Source: Ruminococcus_G sp050944435 (lineage in GTDB: Bacteria; Bacillota; Clostridia; Lachnospirales; Lachnospiraceae). Taken from it: a stretch of DNA of 64,000 bases. This document shows positions 15,742 to 24,671 of the stretch, piece after piece. Position 1 is the stretch's first letter. Every line of letters begins with the position of its first letter. The stretch lies in NCBI GenBank assembly GCA_050944435.1, contig JBMNRB010000012.1, positions 26,478 to 90,477 of the forward strand. The letters are read 5' to 3'. The notes under the pieces were generated by a model. The model saw only the letters and a list, made by a program, of their open reading frames with translations, searched no databases and had not been told where the DNA came from. Made by a program: the position numbers and the translations under genes.

Positions 15742-17031
15742 ATGAATACAGAGATCATAATTGCATTATTCCATCAACTGGGCAATCTGTTGAATCTTAC
15801 TTCCGGATATTTCTTCATGAAGTCCATCGATTGCTGCCTGAAAAGGAGAAAAAGCCCCCTCCTGTTTCTGATTGGTCTGATCGGATACGGAACAGTCGCA
15901 TCCATTATCGTCTATCCCCAGGACATGTGGAATATTACTCTGATTGTACCCATATTTCTAGCTTTGAATTTTGCATTGTATAAAGGCAAGTGGACGGTGA
16001 AACTGTCGCTGGTCTTCATTTTGCTCCCCATTTCCTGCGCCCTTAACTTCCTGGTAACCGATATCGGTTACCACATATTTTTTCTGTTTTTCACCTTTGA
16101 AAATCAACTGGCCAATACCATAATTTCCACCCTGGCCTTTCTTTTTGTGGTTCTTTTCTGGATTCTGCTTTACCGTTTTTCCGGACCGGCCTTCCAAAAA
16201 ATCTATGATACCTTTACCGACAGGACCTGGGGCATCATCGACATCGTCTGTGCCGCTTCCTTTGTCGGTATTTTCAGCTGTATCTATCTGTCGCCCTATT
16301 ATGATTCCTGGGCCATCTGGCCCTGTATGCTGGCCTGTATCATCACCAACACGGGCAGCATTCGCCTGGCGGCTTATCTTGCTGACGGAATTTTTGCCGA
16401 TATGGAAAGGAAAAATCTGCAGCTTCAGAAAAACTATTACGAAGAACTGGAGCGCAACCAGAATCAGATCCGTAAGTTCCGCCATGACTTGAATAACCAT
16501 CTCGCCGTTGTGGAACAGCTTCTGCAGGAGAAGGATATTCCCACAGCCACAAAGTATTTTGAAAAAATGGCTTCTGACATCCGGACAGCCAACCGGAAAT
16601 TCTGCGAAAACAGCGTGGTAAACGCGGTGCTGAACGCCAAATACCAGCAAATGACCGACGCTTCCATCGACGGTTTTTTCAACATCAGCATCGACACTAT
16701 GATTTTAGTGGATGACGTCAGTCTGTGTACCATTTTCGCCAACACCCTGGACAATGCCATTGAAGCCTGCAGAAAAATAAAGGAGGCCGACCGCAGATGG
16801 CTGCGTCTTAAATGCCGCTATACAGAGAACGGATATTTCAGCTTTGAACTGGAGAATTCCAAAGAAAATGAAATTACTATCCAGAAAGGGAAATACGTTT
16901 CCGACAAGGAAGACCGAAAACTCCATGGAATCGGAATCTCTTCTGTAAGAGATGTAGTGGATCGCTACGAAGGAACTTTAGATATTTCTTATAACCAGAA
17001 TTCCTTCAAAGTGATCATTCTGATCGGGTAA
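15742..17031 (+). CDS. GHKL-domain sensor histidine kinase, AgrC-like
   Basis: A 429-residue membrane kinase. About six hydrophobic helices fill residues 1-205, then a coiled coil (MERKNLQLQKNYYEELERNQ) leads to the phosphorylation box RKFRHDLNNHL, where the His is the expected phosphoacceptor, and an ATPase domain with the N-box TIFANTLDNAIEAC and the G-box GIGISSVRDVVDRYEG. This is the AgrC/ComD/CitA-like GHKL architecture that normally partners a LytTR regulator, which here is the frameshifted gene 11 bases upstream. No large extracellular loop is present, so it may sense a peptide or a partner transporter within the membrane. The neighbouring BceAB-like exporter fits peptide sensing, by analogy with other detoxification modules. 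Confidence 0.88.
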   Translation: MNTEIIIALFHQLGNLLNLTSGYFFMKSIDCCLKRRKSPLLFLIGLIGYGTVASIIVYPQDMWNITLIVPIFLALNFALYKGKWTVKLSLVFILLPISCALNFLVTDIGYHIFFLFFTFENQLANTIISTLAFLFVVLFWILLYRFSGPAFQKIYDTFTDRTWGIIDIVCAASFVGIFSCIYLSPYYDSWAIWPCMLACIITNTGSIRLAAYLADGIFADMERKNLQLQKNYYEELERNQNQIRKFRHDLNNHLAVVEQLLQEKDIPTATKYFEKMASDIRTANRKFCENSVVNAVLNAKYQQMTDASIDGFFNISIDTMILVDDVSLCTIFANTLDNAIEACRKIKEADRRWLRLKCRYTENGYFSFELENSKENEITIQKGKYVSDKEDRKLHGIGISSVRDVVDRYEGTLDISYNQNSFKVIILIG

Positions 17032-17046
17032 AAAAAGAAGAGCGGT

Positions 17047-17517
17047 TCAAAAACCCTCTTCCTTTCTCTGTTTGCGCATCGCACGCCGGCGGACGCCAGC
17101 CTCCCATTCTCCCTTTTCAGATTCACTTTCCACCAGCAATCCCGGCACCTGGACAGGCTTGTCGCTTTCATCCACCGCCACCTGAACCAGATAGGCCCTG
17201 TTGACCGGCCGGCGAATGCCGTCCAGGGTCTCCACATATGTGTCCACCCGCACTTCCATGGACGTATTGCCCACATAGGTCATTTTCCCAATGAGAACAA
17301 GGAGATCTCCCTGATATACTCCCCGGATAAATTTCAGATTGTCCACAGAAGCGGTGATCACATTGCTTTGGGCATGGCGCATGGCCACCAGACCCGCCAC
17401 TTCATCGATCCATTCCATCAGACGGCCGCCGAACAGTCTCCCGGAACCATTAAGATGTTCCGGCCTCACCTGATATACCTGCTCAATCATCGTATCTGAT
17501 ACCCGTTTCGGCTGCAT
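17047..17517 (-). CDS. Acyl-CoA thioesterase, hotdog fold (YciA/BFIT type)
   Basis: About 156 residues with a single hotdog domain. Recognisable parts are NGSGRLFGGRLMEWIDEVAGLVAMRH, where the helix after the Asn/Gly segment carries the catalytic Asp, VTASVDNLKFIRGVYQGDL, and the MEVRVDTYVE strand. The family hydrolyses short- to long-chain acyl-CoA thioesters in the cytoplasm. The start at 17517 follows GGGGGA by 8 bases; the ATG at 17544 lacks a good site. It stands alone, convergent with the kinase gene 15 bases away, and faces no obvious operon partner. Substrate range is unknown. Confidence 0.85.
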   Translation of the reverse strand: MQPKRVSDTMIEQVYQVRPEHLNGSGRLFGGRLMEWIDEVAGLVAMRHAQSNVITASVDNLKFIRGVYQGDLLVLIGKMTYVGNTSMEVRVDTYVETLDGIRRPVNRAYLVQVAVDESDKPVQVPGLLVESESEKGEWEAGVRRRAMRKQRKEEGF

Positions 17518-17616
17518 GTTTATTTCCCCCTTAATTTTTGCCATAGCCTGTTTTTACTTATTCTATCATATATGAGTCCTTTTATGTGAAAATCTTGCAA
17601 AATCCTGCGGCAGAAA

Positions 17617-17640
17617 AGGAACGCCTTGTCAGGCGTTCCT
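17617..17640 (-). terminator. Terminator of the sugar ABC operon
   Basis: A 10-bp perfect stem AGGAACGCCT with loop TGTC; on the minus strand the stem runs into TTTTCTG. It lies 32 bases after the stop of the permease gene at 17672. Confidence 0.75.
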
Positions 17641-17671
17641 TTCTCGCTTGCTCTATTCTGTTTATCTGCTT

Positions 17672-18778
17672 TCAGCTTTTCTTTTTATTGGATGTTGCAT
17701 CGATTACCACTGCAGCCAGAATGATCAGACCTTTGAAGATAAGCTGCATGTTGGAAGACACATTCAGCAATGACAGCATATTGTTAAGAACACCGATCAG
17801 CAGTACGCCGATGATGGTTCCCGTCAGTTTTCCGCTTCCTCCTGACATACTGGTTCCGCCGATAACAACGGCTGCAATGGCATCCAGTTCATAGTTGGTA
17901 CCGATCAGAGGAGAACCGGTTCCCAGACGTCCGGCGGTCATAATACCTCCAAGAGACGCCATCAGCGCACAGATCAGATAACTGGCAATGACCGTCTTAT
18001 TTACATGAATACCAGAAAGTCTGGCCGCTACGATATTTCCGCCGCTGGCATATACGTTCTTTCCGAACACGGTAGAATTCAGTACAAAGATAAAGATAAA
18101 CAGCAGCACAACCATAATTGTCACCAGGATCGACAGACCGTTCACCTGACTGGTAATATAGGCGGCATAGGCTATGATAGCCAGTCCCAGAATTCTGAAA
18201 AAGATTCCTTTCTTCTTTTTCCTGCGCACATCCCGGATCAGCGTATATACGATATATGCCGCCAGAAGAACAAAGAGAACGATACATACCGGAAACGGCA
18301 CATTCCCGCTTCCAAGCACGGTAACGGCATCATTGCTGATGGAAATTGCCGTACTGCCGGTAACTGTCAGGGCCACGCCCTTACAGATTGTCTGACCTGC
18401 CAGCGTTACTATAAAGGCCGGAATGCCCAGCTTGGTAATAAACCAGCCGTACACGCTTCCCAGCGCACAGCCAAACAGCAGTACAATGATCACAGAGGGA
18501 ACAAAACCTACCACAGGGATCAGGTATGCAAAGATAACTCCCGTCAGCGCCACTACCGCGCCTGGAGAAAGGTCGATTCCGCCAAGAAGGATAACAAACT
18601 GCATGCCAATGGCCAGTACGCCCTGAACGGCGATCTGCTTCGCCACATTCATAATATTGATGGGATACAAAAAGGTGCTGCTGAGCACTGATGATACGAT
18701 CAACAGAATAACCAGTCCTATACCGGAGGCATAATTCTGCCATTTGAATTTACTCTCTTTTGCTGTTGCTTTATCCAT
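17672..18778 (-). CDS. Sugar ABC transporter permease (RbsC/MglC family)
   Basis: A 368-residue integral membrane permease of the ribose/galactose type. Family landmarks are GIDLSPGAVVALTG, the GIPAFIVTLAGQTICKGV segment, YASGGNIVAARLSGIHV (the ATPase-contacting loop) and GGTSMSGGSGKLTGTIIGV. It is longer than E. coli RbsC (321) because of an insertion around residues 180-205 with a basic RDVRRKKKKG segment between helices. The start is preceded by GGAGGG and overlaps the ATPase gene by 8 bases. With the ATPase and binding protein upstream it completes one functional importer; the sugar is not identifiable from sequence. Confidence 0.92.
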   Translation of the reverse strand: MDKATAKESKFKWQNYASGIGLVILLIVSSVLSSTFLYPINIMNVAKQIAVQGVLAIGMQFVILLGGIDLSPGAVVALTGVIFAYLIPVVGFVPSVIIVLLFGCALGSVYGWFITKLGIPAFIVTLAGQTICKGVALTVTGSTAISISNDAVTVLGSGNVPFPVCIVLFVLLAAYIVYTLIRDVRRKKKKGIFFRILGLAIIAYAAYITSQVNGLSILVTIMVVLLFIFIFVLNSTVFGKNVYASGGNIVAARLSGIHVNKTVIASYLICALMASLGGIMTAGRLGTGSPLIGTNYELDAIAAVVIGGTSMSGGSGKLTGTIIGVLLIGVLNNMLSLLNVSSNMQLIFKGLIILAAVVIDATSNKKKS

Positions 18779-20303
18779 GACTTCTTCCCTCCATTGCGAA
18801 TCTTACTAATAATTCTTCTGTAGCTTCACGACCGGATATCTCTCCCGCAATCTGTCCTTCCCGCATAACCAGAACACGATCGCTGATTCCCAGAACCTCC
18901 GGTATCTCTGAAGAAACGACGATAATCCCCACTCCTGCGTCCGCCAGCTCCTGCAGGATATAATATATTTCTTTTTTGGCTCCCACATCGATTCCCCTGG
19001 TAGGTTCATCCAGGATCAGAATCCGCGGGTTCGTCAGAAGCCACTTGCTCAGCACAACTTTTTGCTGATTTCCGCCGGATAAACTGCTCACTGCCGCATC
19101 CAGGCTGCTGAGTTTAATTCTCAGCTTCTCCACCATGGATTCTGCCGCCTCATTTTCCTTTTCAAAATCTCTTCTAAAATGTTTCCATGCATACTGTTTC
19201 AATGATGCCAGGACGATGTTGTCCTGAATGCTGTGTATGGTCACCAGACCGGAGTTCCTTCTGTCTTCCGTCAGAAGACCGATTCCTTCCCGAATAGCGT
19301 CACCGGTGGAATGAATCTTTACTTCTTTTCCGTCGATCAGGATCTTTCCCGTGCTGGGTATGTAATCGCCCTCGAAAACAGAAGTGACCAGTTCCGTTCT
19401 CCCGGCTCCCACCAGGCCGTAGATTCCCAGAATCTCTCCCGGTTTAAGGGAAAGATGCACATCTTTCACAATCTTTTTTTCACTGCCTTTTTCTTCATAG
19501 ACAGACCAGTCTGTGATTTCCAGGATTGGTTTTTTCTCTAAATATTCTTTGCTGGTTTTGGGAGCATACATATCCTTCAGCTCCCTTCCGATCATCCAGC
19601 TGATCAGCGTATCTTTGGTAACTTCCGACGTTTTCCCCTCATTTACGTACTTTCCGTCCTTTAAAATTACCACACTGTCACAGATTTCGTAGATTTCATC
19701 CATCTTATGCGTTACATAAATCATAGTTATATTTTCTTTTTTCAGCCTCCGCATAACATTAAACAGTGTTTGGACCTCACTGTTGGTGAGGGAGCTGGTA
19801 GCTTCGTCAAAGATAATCGTATGCGGATTTCTGGAAATTGCCTTAGCTATCTCCACCATCTGCTGCATGCTGATGGACAGTTCTTTTAATTTTATATCCG
19901 GATCAATGTCCACACCCAGACGTTCCATGGCTTCCCTGGCTGTCTTTTCCATGGCCGCTGTATCAACCTTCCCGGCTTTGTTGGGCATATTCCCCAGGCT
20001 GATATTTTCCGCCACCGTCATCTCACTGATCAGATTCAGTTCCTGATGCACCATCACCACACCGGATTTCTCCGCATCCAGGGTACTGGAAAACCGTACT
20101 TCTTTCCCTTCCAGTTTAATGGTTCCCTCATAAGTACCGTATGGATATACTCCTACAAACACCTTGCCCAAGGTGGATTTTCCGGCTCCGTTTTCGCCGC
20201 ACAGCGCCACGATGTCTCCCCTGTCAATCTTCAGGCTGACAGAATCAAGCGCCACAGTACCGGGAAATTTTTTTGTAATGTTCTCAAATTCGATAAACGA
20301 CAT
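18771..20303 (-). CDS. Sugar ABC transporter ATP-binding protein (RbsA/MglA family)
   Basis: About 510 residues with two ATPase domains in one chain. The first has Walker A GENGAGKSTLGK, signature ELSISMQQMVEIAKA and Walker B TIIFDEATSSLT. The second has the usual RbsA variant GLVGAGRTELVTS in place of Walker A, signature LSGGNQQKVVLSKWL and Walker B ILILDEPTRGIDVG. These intact motifs make it the working motor and contrast with the degenerate paralogue at 24658-26121. The start at 20303 is chosen for its AAAGGA site; the extra 18 residues to 20357 have no support. Confidence 0.92.
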   Translation of the reverse strand: MSFIEFENITKKFPGTVALDSVSLKIDRGDIVALCGENGAGKSTLGKVFVGVYPYGTYEGTIKLEGKEVRFSSTLDAEKSGVVMVHQELNLISEMTVAENISLGNMPNKAGKVDTAAMEKTAREAMERLGVDIDPDIKLKELSISMQQMVEIAKAISRNPHTIIFDEATSSLTNSEVQTLFNVMRRLKKENITMIYVTHKMDEIYEICDSVVILKDGKYVNEGKTSEVTKDTLISWMIGRELKDMYAPKTSKEYLEKKPILEITDWSVYEEKGSEKKIVKDVHLSLKPGEILGIYGLVGAGRTELVTSVFEGDYIPSTGKILIDGKEVKIHSTGDAIREGIGLLTEDRRNSGLVTIHSIQDNIVLASLKQYAWKHFRRDFEKENEAAESMVEKLRIKLSSLDAAVSSLSGGNQQKVVLSKWLLTNPRILILDEPTRGIDVGAKKEIYYILQELADAGVGIIVVSSEIPEVLGISDRVLVMREGQIAGEISGREATEELLVRFAMEGRSHG

Positions 20304-20343
20304 TTTCTGCCCGTCCTTTCTCTGCAACAATCCCCTTAGTGTA

Positions 20344-20379
20344 GTTTGGAGATGCATCTACTGCGACGCATCTCCAAAC
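20344..20379 (-). promoter_or_regulatory. Intercistronic hairpin after the sugar-binding protein gene
   Basis: A perfect 12-bp inverted repeat, GTTTGGAGATGC and its complement, with a 12-base loop, placed between the binding-protein stop (20391) and the ATPase start (20303). No T-run follows. Such hairpins commonly stabilise the binding-protein mRNA or limit read-through, giving more receptor than transporter. Confidence 0.65.
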
Positions 20380-20390
20380 ATAACCTTTTC

Positions 20391-21437
20391 TCATTTAAAC
20401 AAATCTGGATATCGGCTGGAACTGAAGTCTTCCACGTTATCTGCACTCACCACCGTAATGGGAGCATACCATGTAGTAATGCCGTCCACTTCCTGAGTAT
20501 CCGGAATCGTTTCGCCGTTGGCCAGCATCTGAGCGGCCTCCATCAGGAATTCTCCCTGAACCTCTGTTCCTTTGTGAACCGTTATGGCCTGGTATCCGTC
20601 TACGATATATTTCACCATTTCTTCCTCATGGTCTCCGCCGATGAACCACATCTGATCCACCAGTCCGGCATTTTCCGCTGCTTTTAAAGCGCCCATGGTA
20701 ATCTGGTCGTTGTTTCCGAATACCGCCTGAATGTTGCCGTTATTGACAGAAATAGCATCCTCCATGAAGGACATGCCTTTGTCACGGGCCCAGTTCTGAC
20801 AATACTGTTCATACACCAGCGTCAGATTGTCATACTTGGCTACCTGATCCCGCACACCTGCGGAAATAGATTCTGCAACCTCATCTCCCTGAGTACCGGA
20901 AAGCAGCACTACATTGGCCGGCTCTTCTGTACCCCATTTTTCGATAAACGCATCCACCTGCTGTACGCCCACATCGTAGGAATTGGCAGTTACCCAAAGA
21001 TCCGGCTGTACATTATCAATCAACGCTTCAATGATAATCACCGGGATTCCCTGCTCCTGTACGCTGTTAACCGTATCTGACATGGATTTCTGATCCGCTG
21101 CTTCCACAATCATAACGTCCGTCCCTGAAGCAACGAAATTCTCAATCTGGCTTTTCTGTACTGCCACATCGATATTGCAATCCTGCCAGGTCAGATCTAT
21201 TCCCAGTTCATCCGCCTTCTTCTGAGCATTGTCACGCATGGTAATATAGACGGAGTCCTGCAGTGTTCTGGTGGCGGCTCCTACTTTCAGCTTTTCTCCT
21301 CCGCCGGAGCCTCCTTCTTCCTGAGCCGTTTCCTCTCCTGATGTTTCCTGAGCCTGATCTGCCGCGCCGCAGCCGCTTATCGATGCCGCAACCAATGACA
21401 TAACCAACAAACCTACCGCCAGAATCCTTTTCTTCAT
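20391..21437 (-). CDS. Sugar-binding lipoprotein (RbsB-like periplasmic-binding fold)
   Basis: Solute receptor of about 348 residues. The N-terminus is a lipoprotein signal with lipobox ISGC and acylated Cys23, then a Glu/Gly-rich linker. The mature part is a family-1 sugar-binding fold: LKVGAATRTLQDSVYITMRDNAQKKADELGI, IENFVASGTDVMIVEAADQKSM, and VFGNNDQITMGALKAAENAGL, where the Asn-Asn-Asp hinge usually contacts sugar. The start at 21437 follows AAAGGAGG; the two upstream ATG codons overlap that site. It has its own promoter and a TTAATATATTAA palindrome, and heads the RbsA/RbsC genes. The ligand could be a pentose, hexose or polyol. Confidence 0.92.
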   Translation of the reverse strand: MKKRILAVGLLVMSLVAASISGCGAADQAQETSGEETAQEEGGSGGGEKLKVGAATRTLQDSVYITMRDNAQKKADELGIDLTWQDCNIDVAVQKSQIENFVASGTDVMIVEAADQKSMSDTVNSVQEQGIPVIIIEALIDNVQPDLWVTANSYDVGVQQVDAFIEKWGTEEPANVVLLSGTQGDEVAESISAGVRDQVAKYDNLTLVYEQYCQNWARDKGMSFMEDAISVNNGNIQAVFGNNDQITMGALKAAENAGLVDQMWFIGGDHEEEMVKYIVDGYQAITVHKGTEVQGEFLMEAAQMLANGETIPDTQEVDGITTWYAPITVVSADNVEDFSSSRYPDLFK

Positions 21438-21473
21438 ACTGTTCCTCCTTTGCATCATCGTCCTTTTGCCGAT

Positions 21474-21530
21474 TTAATATATTAATATGTTTGGATGATT
21501 TTATTATACTTGAATCAACTCATCTCACAA
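21474..21530 (-). promoter_or_regulatory. Promoter and TTAATATATTAA palindrome ahead of the sugar-binding protein gene
   Basis: Minus-strand TTGTGA (21525-21530) and TATAAT (21503-21508) are 16 bases apart. The palindrome TTAATATATTAA (21474-21485) lies just downstream of the expected start of transcription, a typical repressor position. The same 12-mer occurs at 36979-36990 and 38154-38165. Confidence 0.6.
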
Positions 21531-21562
21531 GGTGACTGTATTTACATTAAGGGGGACTGTAT

Positions 21563-22639
21563 TTACATCATTCGCGGAGCTTCACAAGTTGTCTGTAAAA
21601 TCACCGGCTGATTCAGCGCGCTGCTGTTCAGAAAACCATGCATGATCTCCAGCACATGAACTGCCAGAGTATCAGAAGCCCGATGGGGCGCCTGCTTTTC
21701 CATTCTGATGACCATATCCGCCAGACCAAGTCCGCGGGAATTTTCTTCATAGCCGAAGGCCAGCGGAACCTTTTGGAACTTATCTTCCCCTTTTTTTAAA
21801 AGAAAAACCTCCCCGCCAAACCGATCCGGGTCCGGCAGCCTTAACGTTCCTTCCGTCCCATATATTTCTATAAAAGGATGACCATGTCCCCATATGTCAA
21901 AACTTGTGGTCACGGAAACCAGAACGCCGCTTTGCAGCCGGACTGTTCCCGTTACATGGGTGGGAATTTCCACCGAAAATTTTTCTCCCAAATGGGGACC
22001 GGGACAGGTGCAGGTTCGCTCCTCAAATCCCTTCATGGCCATGGCAAAAACCGTCTTTGCCGGCCCCAGAAGAGTGACCAGCGCAGAAAAATAGTAGGGC
22101 CCATAATCAAACACAGGCCCTGCGCCATACTGATAAAGGAAAGCGGGATTGGGATGCTCATGCTCCGGTCCGTGCCAGCCGAAAAACATGGATGCGGACA
22201 ACGGTCTCCCAATGGCTTCTTCTTCCAAAAGCTTTCTGCCCGTCTGCACCGCAGCCCCCAGCACAGTATCCGGCGCGCATCCCAGACGGAGGCCCTTTTC
22301 CCTTGCCAGAGACTGCAGATGCCTGGCCTGATCCATCTCCAGACTGATGGGCTTTTCTGAATAGACATGTTTCCCCTTCTCCAGCGCTCTTTTGGTAATC
22401 TCATAATGAGCATCCGGCGTAGTGAGATTCAAAACTACCTCTATCTTGGGATCTTCCAGTAATTCTTCCACAGAATAAACTTTAGGAATATGATATTTCT
22501 GCGCCAATTTCCTGGCGCTTTCCTCCCGCCTGGACGCACAGGCTTCCACATAAACCTGAGGAAACAGATTCCCCAGGTTCTGCATATAAATGTCGCTGAC
22601 ATTCCCGCAGCCGATTACTCCCACTGCTGTCTTTTTCAT
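21563..22639 (-). CDS. Gfo/Idh/MocA family oxidoreductase
   Basis: A 358-residue NAD(P)-dependent dehydrogenase. The N-terminal Rossmann fold shows GVIGCGNVSDIYMQNL and the family signature EKPISLEMDQARHLQSLA, where the Lys of EKP is normally catalytic. The C-terminal alpha/beta domain includes DYGPYYFSALVTLLGPAKTVFA. Members oxidise or reduce sugars, inositols and related polyols. It lies 12 bases after the zinc dehydrogenase gene and upstream of an RbsABC importer, so it probably acts on the imported compound or its oxidation product. The exact substrate is unknown. Confidence 0.88.
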   Translation of the reverse strand: MKKTAVGVIGCGNVSDIYMQNLGNLFPQVYVEACASRREESARKLAQKYHIPKVYSVEELLEDPKIEVVLNLTTPDAHYEITKRALEKGKHVYSEKPISLEMDQARHLQSLAREKGLRLGCAPDTVLGAAVQTGRKLLEEEAIGRPLSASMFFGWHGPEHEHPNPAFLYQYGAGPVFDYGPYYFSALVTLLGPAKTVFAMAMKGFEERTCTCPGPHLGEKFSVEIPTHVTGTVRLQSGVLVSVTTSFDIWGHGHPFIEIYGTEGTLRLPDPDRFGGEVFLLKKGEDKFQKVPLAFGYEENSRGLGLADMVIRMEKQAPHRASDTLAVHVLEIMHGFLNSSALNQPVILQTTCEAPRMM

Positions 22640-22651
22640 ACGCTGCCCCCC

Positions 22652-23614
22652 CTAAAACGTAATTACGCCTTTGATATAACCCTCTGCATGATGGTATGCC
22701 GTCATCAGCATCTTCTGAATGTCATGGTAATCCATAATATGGGTGACCAGATCGTGCTGATCAAACACCCCTGCCTTTACCAGGTTTTCCGTCTTTTTTA
22801 CCTGGAGAGGAAAATGGGGATCCCTTGCATCCGACGTATTCACAATCTCAATGCCCCGAAGATGCCAGGGCGTACAATTGATGGTCCGTTCCCCCCGGTG
22901 CCAGGCAAAATTAGAAATTGTTCCGCAGGTTTTCACCAGATCACAGGCCAGCGACAGACCGGGCTGTGAACCGGAACACTCTACGACAATGTCAAATCCC
23001 CCTTCCTCAATAAAGGACTGGATTGCCGCCTTGCCTTCCTCAGTATCAGAACGGTAACATGCATCGGCACCGTACTTTTTGGCCAGCTTTAATTTATCCT
23101 CATCAAGGTCGAAACAGATCAGCCTTCCGATCAGACTGCGGCGGAATGCCTGGACATTTAAAAGTCCCATATATCCGCATCCGATGACAGCCACATCGTC
23201 TCCCGGATGAACCTTGATACAGTTAATTCCGCTTACCACACAGGCGGCCGGCTCGCAGATGTAGTAGGGAAATTCTTCTTCTGCAATTTCCGGCAAATGT
23301 CCCGCCCGGTCCGCCGGAATGTTGATTATCTGCGCCAGTTCCGGTCCGCCTTCAATGCAAAATACCTGATCTCCCACAGAAAATCCGGAAACGCCCTCTC
23401 CTATTTCAGTTACAACACCGACAGCCTCATGGCCAAAACGGAAAGGAAATGGTTCCGAAGTGTCTCTTCCCTGAAACAGATAAGAATCCCAGGCACAGAT
23501 ACCGCAGGCTTTCACCTTAATCTGAAGTTCTCCTCTTTTGGGTTCGTCTATTTCCACCCGTCTGACTTCTGCCTGTCTTTCAGAAACGATGTAACATGCA
23601 TCCACTGTTTTCAT
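22652..23614 (-). CDS. Zinc-dependent medium-chain dehydrogenase (sorbitol/threonine dehydrogenase-like)
   Basis: A 320-residue MDR-family dehydrogenase. The catalytic zinc residues fit CGICAWD (Cys) and FGHEAVG (His-Glu), with EPAACVVSGINC as the further ligand region. The Rossmann motif is VAVIGCGYMGLLNVQAFR followed by CFDLDEDKL, which suits NAD. The four-cysteine structural zinc lobe seen in many alcohol dehydrogenases is not evident, and at 320 residues it is on the short side. It neighbours a Gfo/Idh oxidoreductase (12 bases downstream) and two RbsC-type transport sets, so a sugar or polyol substrate is likely. Confidence 0.85.
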   Translation of the reverse strand: MKTVDACYIVSERQAEVRRVEIDEPKRGELQIKVKACGICAWDSYLFQGRDTSEPFPFRFGHEAVGVVTEIGEGVSGFSVGDQVFCIEGGPELAQIINIPADRAGHLPEIAEEEFPYYICEPAACVVSGINCIKVHPGDDVAVIGCGYMGLLNVQAFRRSLIGRLICFDLDEDKLKLAKKYGADACYRSDTEEGKAAIQSFIEEGGFDIVVECSGSQPGLSLACDLVKTCGTISNFAWHRGERTINCTPWHLRGIEIVNTSDARDPHFPLQVKKTENLVKAGVFDQHDLVTHIMDYHDIQKMLMTAYHHAEGYIKGVITF

Positions 23615-23708
23615 TTTCTTTCCTCCTTGTTGTTTTTTATAAATTCAATTATATTCATCCTGATTTTTCACAACAAGGCGGTCAGATTCATTTTAAGGCA
23701 GAGGAAAT

Positions 23709-24671
23709 TTATATCTTTGTGGTTTCTATTCGCCGCCTTCTGCAGCTTCGGTAAAAATCATAACCGAGAGCCAGCAAAAGTAAAGAACCGTTCAGCAGGT
23801 TCCGATAATGTACGCCGTAAGAGGTAGACATGGTAACATAAGAAAGCCCAGATAGGGACAACATAATCAAAAATACACTGGAAATTTTTCCTGTTCCTCC
23901 TTTAATGCTGATCCCCCCCAGTAAACCGGCAGTAATTACCGTAACAGATATCTCATCTCCCATTCCGGTCTGTGCCGACCCCAGACGGGAAGTATGGATC
24001 AATGTCCCCGCCGCCACCGTACATCCATAAAATACCGAAGCCATCATCTTTACCTTTGTCACATTAATCCCCGACAGACTTGCCGCCAGAGGGTTGCTTC
24101 CCACCGCATAAATATATCGTCCCGGATAGGTTTTGTGCATCAGGAAAAACGCCGCGGCCGCCACAATGCACGCCAAAAGAATCTGTATCGAAACATTTCC
24201 CAGATATTTGGTGCCGATATAGCGGAAAGTCTGGTCATAGATCAAAACAGGTCTGGACGTTCCCATCAGATCCACAATTCCCTGATATAAGGTCATTGTT
24301 CCAATGCTGATCAGCACCATGGGAAGTTTCCACCACACAGAAAGAAGCACATGGATCAGATTCAGACCAACTCCCAGAACGATGGCCGTTATAATGACGA
24401 TCCAGGCCGGAATTCCTTTTTCTGTCAGCATTCTGGCGCATAAGATTCCGATCAGAGACACCTGCGCGCCTACAGAAATATCGATGGAACCCGAAATCAT
24501 GAGAACAGCCATTCCCATCGCCACTGTAAGCATGTAAGCATTCTGTGTTAGAATATTCATGATAATCTTTCCCGATATGGGATAGTCCGAAAAGAAGATA
24601 ACAATCAGCAATACGATTCCAAAAATAAACCAACTGAAATATTGTTCGATCAAGTTCCTACATTTGTTCAT
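23709..24671 (-). CDS. RbsC-like ABC permease paired with a degenerate ATPase
   Basis: A 320-residue BPD_transp_2 permease with about eight to ten helices. Landmarks are MISGSIDISVGAQVSLIGI, YAVGSNPLAASLSGINVTKV (the loop that normally contacts the ATPase) and LGGISIKGGTGKISSV. The channel half therefore looks intact. Its start overlaps by 14 bases the end of the gene for an RbsA-like protein that lacks Walker motifs, and no binding-protein gene sits next to it. Upstream are a sensor kinase and its regulator. It may be a membrane part of a sugar-sensing complex rather than a pump; simple transport using another ATPase is the alternative. Confidence 0.85.
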   Translation of the reverse strand: MNKCRNLIEQYFSWFIFGIVLLIVIFFSDYPISGKIIMNILTQNAYMLTVAMGMAVLMISGSIDISVGAQVSLIGILCARMLTEKGIPAWIVIITAIVLGVGLNLIHVLLSVWWKLPMVLISIGTMTLYQGIVDLMGTSRPVLIYDQTFRYIGTKYLGNVSIQILLACIVAAAAFFLMHKTYPGRYIYAVGSNPLAASLSGINVTKVKMMASVFYGCTVAAGTLIHTSRLGSAQTGMGDEISVTVITAGLLGGISIKGGTGKISSVFLIMLSLSGLSYVTMSTSYGVHYRNLLNGSLLLLALGYDFYRSCRRRRIETTKI

